This document shows, in pieces, positions 49,107-57,424 of a DNA stretch of 64,000 bases. Origin of the DNA: Micromonospora solifontis. GTDB taxonomy: Bacteria > Actinomycetota > Actinomycetes > Mycobacteriales > Micromonosporaceae. Position 1 is the stretch's first letter. The number at the start of each line of letters is the position of its first letter. The translations under genes and the position numbers were made by a program. The stretch covers positions 62,001-126,000 of the forward strand of contig NZ_RJLN01000003.1 in assembly GCF_003725545.1 (NCBI RefSeq), written 5' to 3'. The notes under the pieces were generated by a model, which had not been told where the DNA came from, did not search any database, and saw only the letters and a program-made list of their open reading frames with translations.

Positions 49107-49574
49107 ATGATCGATTCCGGGATGCGCGACCGCGCCGGTCGCCACGTGACGCTGCGGCCGGTGGACGACGACAACTGGCGGGCCGTGGCGGACGTCGCGC
49201 CCCGCGACGACCAGCGGTCCTGGGTGCCGGCCCTGGCCGCCCGCTACCTGCTGCTGACCATGCGGTCCGAGGTGTGGACCTCGCTCGCCGTGTACGCGGA
49301 CGACACGGTGGTCGGGCACGTCATGTGGGGGGTGGACGACGACGCCTCCCGGTGGATCGGCGGCATGCTGATCGACGCCGCCGAGCAGGACCGGGGGGTC
49401 GGCCGGGCCGCTGTGCGTACCCTCGTGGACTGGCTGGCCACGGCGGGTGAGCCGATCCGCCTCAGCTACCACCCCGACAACACTTCGGCCGCCGCCCTCT
49501 ACCGCTCCCTCGGCTTCCACCCCACCGGCCTCATGGAGGACGACGAACTGATCGCCGAACTCACCCCCGCCTGA
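49107..49574 (+). CDS. GNAT family N-acetyltransferase
   Basis: 155 residues. Acetyl-CoA-dependent transferase of the RimI/SpeG-like group: motif A IGGMLIDAAEQDRGVGRAAVR and motif B LSYHPDNTSAAALYRSLGF. The acceptor is not predictable. N-terminal LRPVDDDNWRAVADV is typical of family members that act on small amines. Followed by a strong terminator hairpin. Confidence 0.85.
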   Translation: MIDSGMRDRAGRHVTLRPVDDDNWRAVADVAPRDDQRSWVPALAARYLLLTMRSEVWTSLAVYADDTVVGHVMWGVDDDASRWIGGMLIDAAEQDRGVGRAAVRTLVDWLATAGEPIRLSYHPDNTSAAALYRSLGFHPTGLMEDDELIAELTPA

Positions 49575-49581
49575 CCCCTTC

Positions 49582-49621
49582 GGGTGCGTTTCTTGTCGCC
49601 CCAGCGACAAGAAACGCACCC
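49582..49621. terminator. Perfect 18-bp terminator hairpin
   Basis: Arms 49582-49599 and 49604-49621 (left arm starts GGGTGCGTTTCTTGTCGC), loop CCCA, 8 bp past the GNAT stop, ahead of the converging debranching-enzyme gene. Confidence 0.75.
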
Positions 49622-49650
49622 AAACCCCGGCCGCCCTCCACGCCCGCGCG

Positions 49651-49709
49651 TCGATCAAGGGGTTTGCGTCAGGATCCGGCCTTCGGGCGACGCAAACCCC
49701 TTGATCAAC
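49651..49709. repeat. GATC-bounded intergenic palindrome overlapping the debranching-enzyme stop
   Basis: Perfect 18-bp arms GATCAAGGGGTTTGCGTC (49653-49670) and its complement (49689-49706), 18-nt loop. The stop codon of the minus-strand gene (49705-49707) lies in the right arm. Left arm resembles that of the 39239 element. Confidence 0.7.
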
Positions 49710-51837
49710 TCGATGCGGGCGACCGGGTTTCGGTCGGGGGGCGGGGGGTGGGGACGTGGGTGGGGTGGGTGGGGTGGGTGGGGGTGAGGTTGGGGGGGAG
49801 GTTGCGGACGGTGGGGTGGCCGGTGTGGTCGACGGTCACCGTCACCGGGGCGCCGGCGATCCGGAGGCCGTCGGCGGCGAGGGCGCCGAACTCGGGGCCG
49901 GCCAGCGGGTCCAGACGCACCCGCCCGCCCGGGACGTCGGGGTAGAGGCCGACACCGGCCTGGAGCAGCAGCACCGCGGCCGCCGCCGACCACGCCTGCG
50001 GGTGGCACGCCGCCGGGTACGGCACGGGGCGGCCGAGGGCCGTCCGGTCGTCCCCGCCGTACAGTTCGGGGAGGCGGTAGTCGAACGCCTCGGCGGCGCC
50101 GAGCAGGCCCTCGGCCAGGCGGAGCGCCGCCTCCCGGTGCCCGGCCCGGGCCAGCCCGCCCAGCACGATCGCGGTGTCGTGCGCCCAGATCGAGCCGCAG
50201 TGGTACGACAGCGGGCTGAACCCGGCGTCCCCGGTGGACATGGTGCGCAGCCCGAAGCCGCCGGCCAGGGCCTCGGTGGAGAGCAGCGCCGCCACCTGCG
50301 CCGACTCGGCGTCCGACAGCAACCCGGTGCCGAGCAGGTGGCCGATGTTGCTGGTCAGCGAGTCGACCGGGCGCTTGTCCCGGTCCAGCGCGAGGGCGGG
50401 CTGGGGGCCGTACCGGCCGTCGACCCAGAACGCCTCGCGGAACCGTCGGGCGAGCCGGTCGGCGTACCCGCGCCAGCGGTCGCCGCCGGGCCGGCCGAAG
50501 GCGTCGAGCAGGTCCGCCCCGTTCACCGCCGCCTGGTACGCGTACCCCTGCACCTCGGCCAGCACGATGGGCGGGTCGGCCAGCCGGCCGTCCCGGAAGC
50601 GCACCGCGTCGCCGGAGTCCTTCCAGCCCTGGTTGGCCAGGCCGTGGCCGGTGGTGTCGACGTACTCGACGAAGCCGTCGCCGTCGGCGTCGGCGTGCTC
50701 GCCGAGCCAGCCGAGCGCGGCCTCCAGGTGTGGCAGCAGGGGCTCGACCTGCTCGGCGGGGAGCCCCCAGCGCCAGGCGTCGTGCAGCAGCCCGACCCAG
50801 AGCATGGTGGCGTCGACCGTGCCGTAGTACGCGGGCGGCAGGCGCAGCCCTCCGTCGGCCAGGGCGAACTCGTGCCCGCGCAGCTCGTGCAGGATCTTGC
50901 CGGGCGCCTCGCCGGTGGCCGGGTCGACCCGGGCGCCCTGCCGGCGGGCGAGGACCCGGAGCGTGCCGGCGGCCAGGTCGGTGCCGAGCGGCAGCATCAT
51001 CCGGGCGGCCCAGAGGCTGTCCCGGCCGAAGAGGGTGAGGAACCAGGGCACCCCGGCGCCGAGGAAGACGTCCCCGGGGTGCGCGGGCTCGACCAGCCGC
51101 AGGCCGCGCAGGTCGGCCAGGGCCCGGTCGAGCAGCCGGACCAGCCGGCGGTCATCGGCGCGTACCTCCGGCACGGACCACTCGGGACCGGCCGGCGGGG
51201 CGGCCACCACGGCCTTCGGGTCGGTGACGGCGAGCCGCCAGCGCAGCGTCGCCGACTCGCCGGGGGCGAGGGTGACCGGCCAGCTCAACCGGGGTGCGGT
51301 GGCCCGGTCGCCGGCGGCGTCCACGGTGGCGGCCGGCGCGGTCACCGTCACCGCGACGCCCTCGGCGGCCCACCGCACCTGGCCTGGCTCGCCGGCCTCC
51401 GCGGCCAGCGGTGCGCCGCCGCCGCCGGACTTGACCACCTCGATCGGGGCCAGATCGCAGCCGAGGTCGACGCTGACCGTGGCGTGCACCGGCGCGGAGG
51501 CGGTGGAGGAGAGCTGGATCTCCTCGGTGAGGCCGTGCGGGCCGGCCTGCCGGGTGCGGTCGATCCGGACCGTCGGATCGGGGGTGGGGTCGCCGAGCCA
51601 GCGGGCCAGGCCGACGAAGCGGGCGCCGTGCGTCCCGGCCGCCCCGCGGGTCAGCGCCTCCGGTTCCCGGTCGTCGACGCGCAGTTCGGCGCGGGAGAGC
51701 ACCCGGGCGTCGGCGTGGAAGACGCCCTGGACGCCGCTCGGCCGGATCTGACCCGCCGCGTCGCCCAGCGCGCTCGTGGGGGCGTGCACCACCCCGACCA
51801 GGTCGTGCAGCAGCGGTTGCAGGTGGCGTTCGGTCAA
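49705..51837 (-). CDS. Glycogen-debranching-type glycosidase (amylo-alpha-1,6-glucosidase family)
   Basis: 710 residues from a TTG at 51837 (GGGAG 5-6 nt upstream); no ATG or GTG occurs between there and 51951. N-terminal GDE_N_bis domain (LVGVVHAPTSALGDAAGQIR, GVFHADARVLSRAELRVDD), C-terminal (alpha/alpha)6 barrel with catalytic-region motifs LFGRDSLWAARM, GWKDSGDAVRF, GYAYQAAVNGADLL and YHCGSIWAHDTAIV. It releases glucose from alpha-linked oligosaccharides. Divergent from a LacI-controlled sugar importer, so it probably acts on the imported sugar. The last 35 residues are a low-complexity Thr/His/Pro tail encoded by a G-run tract on the plus strand. Confidence 0.82.
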   Translation of the reverse strand: MTERHLQPLLHDLVGVVHAPTSALGDAAGQIRPSGVQGVFHADARVLSRAELRVDDREPEALTRGAAGTHGARFVGLARWLGDPTPDPTVRIDRTRQAGPHGLTEEIQLSSTASAPVHATVSVDLGCDLAPIEVVKSGGGGAPLAAEAGEPGQVRWAAEGVAVTVTAPAATVDAAGDRATAPRLSWPVTLAPGESATLRWRLAVTDPKAVVAAPPAGPEWSVPEVRADDRRLVRLLDRALADLRGLRLVEPAHPGDVFLGAGVPWFLTLFGRDSLWAARMMLPLGTDLAAGTLRVLARRQGARVDPATGEAPGKILHELRGHEFALADGGLRLPPAYYGTVDATMLWVGLLHDAWRWGLPAEQVEPLLPHLEAALGWLGEHADADGDGFVEYVDTTGHGLANQGWKDSGDAVRFRDGRLADPPIVLAEVQGYAYQAAVNGADLLDAFGRPGGDRWRGYADRLARRFREAFWVDGRYGPQPALALDRDKRPVDSLTSNIGHLLGTGLLSDAESAQVAALLSTEALAGGFGLRTMSTGDAGFSPLSYHCGSIWAHDTAIVLGGLARAGHREAALRLAEGLLGAAEAFDYRLPELYGGDDRTALGRPVPYPAACHPQAWSAAAAVLLLQAGVGLYPDVPGGRVRLDPLAGPEFGALAADGLRIAGAPVTVTVDHTGHPTVRNLPPNLTPTHPTHPTHVPTPRPPTETRSPASS
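49736..49803 (+). other. G-run tract, potential G-quadruplex
   Basis: About 68 bp of repeated G3-G7 runs spaced by one to four bases on the plus strand (template strand of the debranching gene), encoding its repetitive PTHPTHPTH tail. Confidence 0.7.
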
Positions 51838-51874
51838 GGGGGACTCCCGGTGCTGATCGGTGGCCCGCGACGTC

Positions 51875-51904
51875 TTGACAGATGCCGCCGGCCCGGTGCA
51901 GAGT
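51875..51904 (+). promoter_or_regulatory. Promoter of the lacI-sugar ABC operon
   Basis: -35 TTGACA (51875-51880, consensus), 18-bp spacer, -10 CAGAGT (51899-51904). Predicted start near 51911, so the inverted repeat at 51924-51965 lies just downstream of it. Confidence 0.55.
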
Positions 51905-51923
51905 GCGAAACATTCCAGAAACT

Positions 51924-51965
51924 TTGAACGATCCAATCCTGCCGTATCCAAATTGGATCGTTCAA
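51924..51965. promoter_or_regulatory. LacI-type operator candidate (14-bp perfect inverted repeat)
   Basis: Arms TTGAACGATCCAAT (51924-51937) and ATTGGATCGTTCAA (51952-51965), 14-nt spacer, between the divergent glycosidase and lacI genes. The inner ATCCAA-A-TTGGAT is itself palindromic. Likely controls both directions. Confidence 0.65.
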
Positions 51966-51983
51966 GGCCTCGAGAGGGATTTA

Positions 51984-52973
51984 GTGGCTGAAAAGGTGAC
52001 CATCGCGACGGTGGCCCGGCACGCCCAGGTGAGCCGGCAGACCGTCTCCAACGTGCTCAACGCGCCGCACATCGTCCGCGAGGAGACCCGGCGGCGGGTG
52101 CAGGAGGCGATCGCGGCGCTCGGTTACCGGGCCAACCAGGCCGCCCGGCAGATGCGTACCGGCCGGTCCCGGCTCCTCGCGGTCCGCATCGAACCCACCC
52201 GGGACGGGATCAACGGCTCCGTGCTCGACCGGTTCCTGCACGGCCTCACCGAGACCGCCGACGCTGCCGGCTACCGGGTCCTGCTCTACACCGCCCGGGA
52301 CGACGACCACGAGATCGCCACCTACGACGACCTGCTCGGCGCGTACGACCTGGACGCGTTCGTGCTCACCGGCACCAAGCACGGCGACCCGCGCACCGCC
52401 TGGCTCGCCGAGCGGGAGGTGCCCTTCGTGACCTTCGGTCGGCCCTGGGACGCCCCCGAGGCACACCCCTGGGTCGACGTGGATGGCGCCGCCGGCACCG
52501 CCCAGGCCACCCGGCGGCTGCTCGACACCGGCCACCGCCGGATCGCCTTCCTCGGCTGGCCGGCGGGCTCCGGCGTCGGCGACGACCGGCGCGCCGGCTG
52601 GCGTACCACCCTGGCGGCGGCCGGCCTCGACGGTGCCGCCCTCGATCGCGAGACCGAGGACGGCATCACGAACGGCGAGCGCGAGATGCGCGACCTGCTC
52701 GCGCACGACGGACCGCCGACCGCGGTGGTCTGCGCCAGCGACTCGCTCGCCCTCGGCGCGCTCCAGGCGGTCCGCGACGCCGCGACGCCGGTCGCCGTCA
52801 TCGGCTTCGACGACACCCCGGTCGCCGCGGCGGTCGGGCTGACCAGCCTCAGCCAGCCCCTGGCGGTGGCCGCCGCCCGCTGCGTCGAGTTGCTCACCGA
52901 CCTGCTCGACGGGCAGCCCACGGACCCCCACGTGCTGCTCACCCCCACGCTCGTGCTCCGGCACACCGCGTGA
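51984..52973 (+). CDS. LacI-family transcriptional regulator
   Basis: 329 residues from the GTG at 51984 (GAGAGGGA upstream). Helix-turn-helix and hinge helix at the N-terminus (VTIATVARHAQVSRQTVSNV, NAPHIVREETRRRV, LGYRANQAARQMRTGRS), then a periplasmic-binding-protein-like sensor domain (VDGAAGTAQATRRLLDTGHR, CASDSLALGALQ, IGFDDTPVAAAVGLTSLSQP). Probably represses the sugar importer downstream and the divergent glycosidase until a sugar binds. Confidence 0.92.
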   Translation: MAEKVTIATVARHAQVSRQTVSNVLNAPHIVREETRRRVQEAIAALGYRANQAARQMRTGRSRLLAVRIEPTRDGINGSVLDRFLHGLTETADAAGYRVLLYTARDDDHEIATYDDLLGAYDLDAFVLTGTKHGDPRTAWLAEREVPFVTFGRPWDAPEAHPWVDVDGAAGTAQATRRLLDTGHRRIAFLGWPAGSGVGDDRRAGWRTTLAAAGLDGAALDRETEDGITNGEREMRDLLAHDGPPTAVVCASDSLALGALQAVRDAATPVAVIGFDDTPVAAAVGLTSLSQPLAVAAARCVELLTDLLDGQPTDPHVLLTPTLVLRHTA

Positions 52974-52999
52974 ATCGCATCCCCCACCAGGAGAATCAG

Positions 53000-54247
53000 A
53001 TGACACCACGCACCCTCACCCGGGCAGCGGTCGCCGGACTCGCCGCCGTGACCCTGTTCGGCACCGCGGCCTGCGGCAGCGGCTTCGACGACAAGGGCGG
53101 CGACGCCAAGCAGTCCAGCGGCCCGGCCAGCCTGCAGATCATGATCGGCTCCTCCGGCGACGCGGAGACCAAGGCGGTCCAGGACGCCGCCGCCAAGTGG
53201 GCCTCCGCCACCGGCAACACCGCCACCGTCACCCCGGCGCAGGACCTCGTCCAGCAGCTCGGCCAGGCGCTCGCCGGCGGCACCCCGCCGGACGTCTTCT
53301 ACGTCGACGCCAGCCGCTTCGCCGACTACGCCAGCGTCGGCGCGCTGGAGCCGTACGCCGACAAGATCAGCAACCCGGACGACTTCTACGAGAGTCTGCG
53401 CACCGCGTTCACCTACGACGGCAAGTTCTACTGCGCGCCCAAGGACTTCTCCACCCTCGCCCTGGAGATCAACACGGACCTCTGGGCGAAGGCCGGGCTG
53501 ACCGACGCCGACATCCCGACCACCTGGGACCAGCTCACCGCCACCAGCCAGAAGATCAAGGCCAAGGGTCTGGTGCCGCTCGCCCTGGGCGACACCCGGG
53601 ACCGGATCGGCGCGTTCCTGGTGCAGAACGGTGGCTGGCTGCTCAGCAAGGACGGCAAGCAGCCCACCGCCGACACCCCGGAGAACCTGGCCGCCCTCCA
53701 GTACGTGAAGAGCCTGCTCACCAACGGCTACGCCCGCTACCCGAAGCAGCTCGACGCCGGCTGGTCCGGTGAGGCGTTCGGCAAGGGCAAGGCCGTGATG
53801 ACCATCGAGGGCAACTGGATCAAGGGCGCGCTGCAGAACGACTTCCCGAACGTCAAGTACAAGGTGGTCGAGCTGCCCGCCGGTCCCAAGGGCAAGGGCA
53901 CGCTCTCCTTCACCAACTGCTGGGGCATCGCCGCCAAGTCGAAGTACAAGGAGCAGGCGATCAAGTTCGTCGAGGCGATGACCGCCGGCGAGCAGCAGAT
54001 GGCCTTCGCCAAGGCGTTCGGCGTGATGCCGTCCCGGCAGTCCGTGCGGGACCAGTACACCGGCGCGTTCCCGGCCGACAAGCCGTTCATCGACGGGGCC
54101 GCGTACGCGCAGGGCCCGGTGAACGCGCCCAAGATGGACAGCGTCCTCAGCGACCTCGACACCGGCCTGCAGGGCCTCGCCAACGGCGACCCGAAGACCG
54201 TGCTCGGCAACTTCGACAAGAACGCCAAGGCGGCCATCGGCGGCTGA
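53000..54247 (+). CDS. Sugar ABC transporter substrate-binding lipoprotein
   Basis: 415 residues from the ATG at 53000, with AGGAG 6 nt upstream. Signal peptide (TLTRAAVAGLAAVTLFGTAAC) ending at a lipobox cysteine, so it is membrane-anchored outside the cell. Family-1 solute-binding fold: PPDVFYVDASRFADYASVGALEPY, IPTTWDQLTATSQKIK, GKAVMTIEGNWIKGAL and a C-terminal FVEAMTAGEQQMAFAKAFG. Binds a mono- or oligosaccharide; with the neighbouring glycosidase an alpha-glucoside is the best guess. Confidence 0.92.
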   Translation: MTPRTLTRAAVAGLAAVTLFGTAACGSGFDDKGGDAKQSSGPASLQIMIGSSGDAETKAVQDAAAKWASATGNTATVTPAQDLVQQLGQALAGGTPPDVFYVDASRFADYASVGALEPYADKISNPDDFYESLRTAFTYDGKFYCAPKDFSTLALEINTDLWAKAGLTDADIPTTWDQLTATSQKIKAKGLVPLALGDTRDRIGAFLVQNGGWLLSKDGKQPTADTPENLAALQYVKSLLTNGYARYPKQLDAGWSGEAFGKGKAVMTIEGNWIKGALQNDFPNVKYKVVELPAGPKGKGTLSFTNCWGIAAKSKYKEQAIKFVEAMTAGEQQMAFAKAFGVMPSRQSVRDQYTGAFPADKPFIDGAAYAQGPVNAPKMDSVLSDLDTGLQGLANGDPKTVLGNFDKNAKAAIGG

Positions 54248-54248
54248 G

Positions 54249-54304
54249 GTGAAAGGAGGGGCCCCTTGTTAACAGACGGGTGATAAGAGGGGGCCCTTCC
54301 TTCC
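54249..54304. repeat. GGGCCC palindromic repeat, copy B
   Basis: Inverted repeat around GGGGCCCC and GGGGGCCC inside the sugar ABC operon, directly after the binding-protein stop. Its first 25 nt match copy A (complement of 35703-35759) at 22 positions. May lower expression of the permease genes relative to the binding protein. Confidence 0.6.
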
Positions 54305-54326
54305 ACCCCGACCGAAGGGAGGGGAG

Positions 54327-55445
54327 ATGGCAACCGAAGCGCTGCGCGCACCGGCCACCACGCCGGTCCGGCCGCCGCGTCGCCGGGGCGGTGGCATCCG
54401 GAGCAACGAGCACGTCGCCGGCTGGCTCTTCGTCGCGCCGGTGCTGGTGATCCTCGGGCTCTTCCTGCTGCTGCCGATCCTGATGGCGCTCTGGGTGAGC
54501 CTCACCGACTGGAACGGCCAGGGCAGCCCGTTCACCGGGCAGGTCCCGTTCGTCGGCGGCGACAACTACACCCGGCTGTTCGCCGAGGACGGGCTGGCCC
54601 GGCGCGACTTCATGACCAGCATCCGCAACAACCTCTACTACGTGGCGCTGGTGGTGCCGGCGCAGACCGTGCTCGCCCTCGGGCTCGCGCTGGTGGTCAA
54701 CAACCGGATGCTGAAGGGGAAGGGCTTCTTCCGGACCGCGTTCTACTTCCCCTCGGTCACCAGTTCGGTGGCGATCAGCGTGGTCTTCCTGTTCATGTTC
54801 GCCAACTCGGGCGCGGTCAACGCCCTGCTCGGCTTCTTCGGCATCGAGGGGCCGCAGTGGTTCGCCGACTCGCGCGGGGTGCTGCACCTGCTGCTCGGCG
54901 CCGTCGGCGTGGACACCCCGCCCGCCGCGCTCACCGCCGGCGGCCCGCTCGGGCTGACCTGGTGGGACTGGCTCGCCGGGCCGAGCGTGGCGATGATGTC
55001 GATCATCTGCCTGGTGGTCTGGACCACCTCGGGCACCTTCATGCTGATGTTCCTCGCCGCGCTGCAGAACGTCCCGGTCGTCCTCGACGAGGCGAGCACC
55101 CTGGACGGCGCCACCCGGTGGCAGCGGTTCCGGCACGTCACCCTGCCGCTGATCAAGCCGACCATGTTCCTGGTGCTCACCCTCGGCCTGATCGGCTCCT
55201 GGCAGGTCTTCGACCAGGTGTACGTGATGAGCCAGGGCGACCCGGCGAAGACCACGCTCACTCCGGCGTACCTGTCGTACCGGACCGCCTTCCGGGACTT
55301 CGACTACGGCTCCGGCGCGGCGATCTCGTTCGTGCTGTTCCTGATCATCATCCTGCTCACCGTGTTCCAGCGCCGGGTGATGGCCGACCGGGACGAGCCC
55401 CGGCGGCCCCGGTGGTGGCGGCGACGCGTACCGGAGGGGTCCTGA
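54327..55445 (+). CDS. Sugar ABC transporter permease (MalF-like)
   Basis: 372 residues with an N-terminal helix (WLFVAPVLVILGLFLLLPIL) and a BPD_transp_1 domain; EAA loop is LDEASTLDGATRWQRFRHVT. It is longer than the usual 290-310 because of a loop insert (about 170-215) with GIEGPQWFADSRGVLHLLLG. GAAGGGAGGGGAG precedes the ATG. Works with the second permease and the binding protein; no ATPase gene is in the operon. Confidence 0.92.
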   Translation: MATEALRAPATTPVRPPRRRGGGIRSNEHVAGWLFVAPVLVILGLFLLLPILMALWVSLTDWNGQGSPFTGQVPFVGGDNYTRLFAEDGLARRDFMTSIRNNLYYVALVVPAQTVLALGLALVVNNRMLKGKGFFRTAFYFPSVTSSVAISVVFLFMFANSGAVNALLGFFGIEGPQWFADSRGVLHLLLGAVGVDTPPAALTAGGPLGLTWWDWLAGPSVAMMSIICLVVWTTSGTFMLMFLAALQNVPVVLDEASTLDGATRWQRFRHVTLPLIKPTMFLVLTLGLIGSWQVFDQVYVMSQGDPAKTTLTPAYLSYRTAFRDFDYGSGAAISFVLFLIIILLTVFQRRVMADRDEPRRPRWWRRRVPEGS

Positions 55446-55446
55446 G

Positions 55447-56334
55447 ATGGCCGTGCTGACCGACCGGCCGGCGCCGCCGGTCGCGCGCCGCGCCGACCGC
55501 GGGCCGCGCGCCCTGGTCAACCGCTTCCTCGGGTACGCGATCCTGATCTTCTTCGGGTTGGTCTTCCTCTACCCGTTCGTCATCCAGATCGCGAACTCGG
55601 TCAAGACCGAGCCGGACGCCGCCGCGCACCCGCTCTCGCCGGTGCCCGACCCGGTCACCCTGGCCGGCTTCGAGCGGATCTTCGCCGGCACCAACTTCCC
55701 GCTCTGGCTCGGCAACTCGCTGCTGGTCACCGTGCTGGTGACGCTCGGCCGGGTGTTCTTCGACTCGCTCGCCGGCTACGCCCTGGCGCGGCTGCGCTTC
55801 CGCGGTCGGGCCGGGATCTTCGCCGCGGTTATCGCGGTGATGGCGGTGCCCGGCGTGGTGCTGCTGATCCCCAAGTTCCTGGTGCTCAAGCAGCTCGGCC
55901 TCTACGACAGCTACGCGGGCCTGGTGGTGCCGCTGCTGGCCGACGCGGCCGGGGTGTTCATCATGAAGCAGTTCTTCGAGTCGGTCCCGGTGAGCATCGA
56001 GGAGGCGGCCCGGATCGACGGGGCCGGAGTGTTCCGTACCTTCTGGTCGGTGGTGCTGCCGACCGCGAAGCCCGCCCTGATCACCCTGACCATCCTCTCC
56101 TTCCAGGGCTCCTGGAACGAGTTCCCGCACAGCCTGGTCGCGGTCCAGGACCCGGGCCTGTTCACCCTGCCCCGAGGGCTGGCCGACCTGGTCAGCGGCT
56201 CGCTGGGCAAGGGCACCCAGTATCCGCTCAAGCTCGGTGCGGCGCTGCTGGCCACCATCCCGGTGGCGGTGCTCTTCATGATCTTCCAGCGCTACTTCGT
56301 CCGCGACGCCAACGAGGGCGCGGACAAGGGCTGA
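55447..56334 (+). CDS. Sugar ABC transporter permease (MalG-like)
   Basis: 295 residues, six membrane helices. N-terminal FLGYAILIFFGLVFLYPF and the EAA loop SIEEAARIDGAGVFRTFWSV are characteristic of the MalG position. One base separates it from the first permease; GGAGGGG lies about 7 nt before the ATG. Last gene of the operon. Confidence 0.93.
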   Translation: MAVLTDRPAPPVARRADRGPRALVNRFLGYAILIFFGLVFLYPFVIQIANSVKTEPDAAAHPLSPVPDPVTLAGFERIFAGTNFPLWLGNSLLVTVLVTLGRVFFDSLAGYALARLRFRGRAGIFAAVIAVMAVPGVVLLIPKFLVLKQLGLYDSYAGLVVPLLADAAGVFIMKQFFESVPVSIEEAARIDGAGVFRTFWSVVLPTAKPALITLTILSFQGSWNEFPHSLVAVQDPGLFTLPRGLADLVSGSLGKGTQYPLKLGAALLATIPVAVLFMIFQRYFVRDANEGADKG

Positions 56335-56424
56335 CCGGGAACCGGCGGTCCCGCCCCCGTGTCGGGACCGCCGGTCCAAGGGTGGACCGTCGGGCCGGCC
56401 GGAACTCATCGGTGCCGGCGTCAC

Positions 56425-57378
56425 TTATTCCAGGCGCAGCGGCAGGCCGAACCGGGGGAAGAGGTCGGGCTGGAGGAAATGGGTGAGCCGGACTATCCGG
56501 CTGTCGGCGGCGTCCAGCAACTGGATCGAGAAGGCCCGGTGGCCCCCGGCCGGATCGCGCCGGTACTGGGCCAGCGCCGGCCCGCCGTTCGCGGTGATCC
56601 GGACCAGCCGGGAGCCCCGGCATTCGGCACCCGGCCCGGCCAGCCAGCGGCCGATGTCCGCCGCGCCGCGCAGCCACATCGCGTACGGCGGCATGCTCTG
56701 CACCGCGTCCGCACGCAGCAGGGCGACCAGCGCGTCGATGTCGTACCGGGCGAAGGCGTCCACGTAGCGGTCGAGCAGGTCGCGGTCGGCCCGGTCCAGG
56801 TCCGCGCCCGACGCCGACCGGTCGGGCACCCCGGCCAGGGTCGTCCGGGCCCGCTGGAGCGCGCTGTTGACCGCCGGCACGCTCGCGTCGAGCAGCTCGG
56901 CGACCTCGACCGCGCGCCAGCGCAGCACGTCCCGCAGGATCAGCACCGCCCGCTGCCGGGGCGGCAGGTGCTGGAGCGCGGCGACGAACGCCAGCCGCAC
57001 CGACTCCCGGGCCACCGCCACCTCCGCCGGGTCGGCCGGGAGCACCGCGGCGTCCGGCACCGGCTCGACCCAGTCACCGGCCGGCGTGCCGAGCGACTCG
57101 ACGACCGGCGCCGACGGGGCGCCCAGGTCCACCGGCAGGGCGCGCCGGCCGCGCCCGCGCAGCACGTCCAGGCAGACGTTGGTGGCGATCCGGTAGAGCC
57201 AGGTGCGCAGGCTGGAGCGGCCGTCGAACCGGTCGGCGCCGCGCCAGGCCCGCAGCAGGGTCTCCTGCACCGCGTCCTCGGCGTCGAAGCCGGACCCGAG
57301 CATCCGGTACGCGTAGCCGGTCAGCTCGACCCGGAACGCCTCCAGGTCGGCGGCCGTGCCCGCGGTGGCCATGGTCAT
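56425..57378 (-). CDS. ECF sigma factor with C-terminal SnoaL-like domain (SigG-like)
   Basis: 317 residues from the ATG at 57378. Region 2 (FRVELTGYAYRMLGSGFDAEDAVQETLLRAW, RTWLYRIATNVCLDVLR), region 4 (LPPRQRAVLILRDVLRWRAVEVAELLDASVPAVNSALQRAR) and a C-terminal NTF2/SnoaL-like domain (about 195-317; YVDAFARYDIDALVALLRADAVQSMPP) that in related ECF groups controls activity in place of an anti-sigma factor. No anti-sigma gene is adjacent. The start is set by the TACGGT box 6 nt upstream. Confidence 0.88.
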   Translation of the reverse strand: MTMATAGTAADLEAFRVELTGYAYRMLGSGFDAEDAVQETLLRAWRGADRFDGRSSLRTWLYRIATNVCLDVLRGRGRRALPVDLGAPSAPVVESLGTPAGDWVEPVPDAAVLPADPAEVAVARESVRLAFVAALQHLPPRQRAVLILRDVLRWRAVEVAELLDASVPAVNSALQRARTTLAGVPDRSASGADLDRADRDLLDRYVDAFARYDIDALVALLRADAVQSMPPYAMWLRGAADIGRWLAGPGAECRGSRLVRITANGGPALAQYRRDPAGGHRAFSIQLLDAADSRIVRLTHFLQPDLFPRFGLPLRLE

Positions 57379-57384
57379 GCTGAC

Positions 57385-57390
57385 ACCGTA
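57385..57390 (-). promoter_or_regulatory. Leaderless -10 box for the ECF sigma gene
   Basis: Reads TACGGT on the minus strand, 6 nt before the ATG at 57378. Confidence 0.5.
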
Positions 57391-57424
57391 GGCGGACCCA
57401 CCGACAGCGACCACCCGACGGGCG

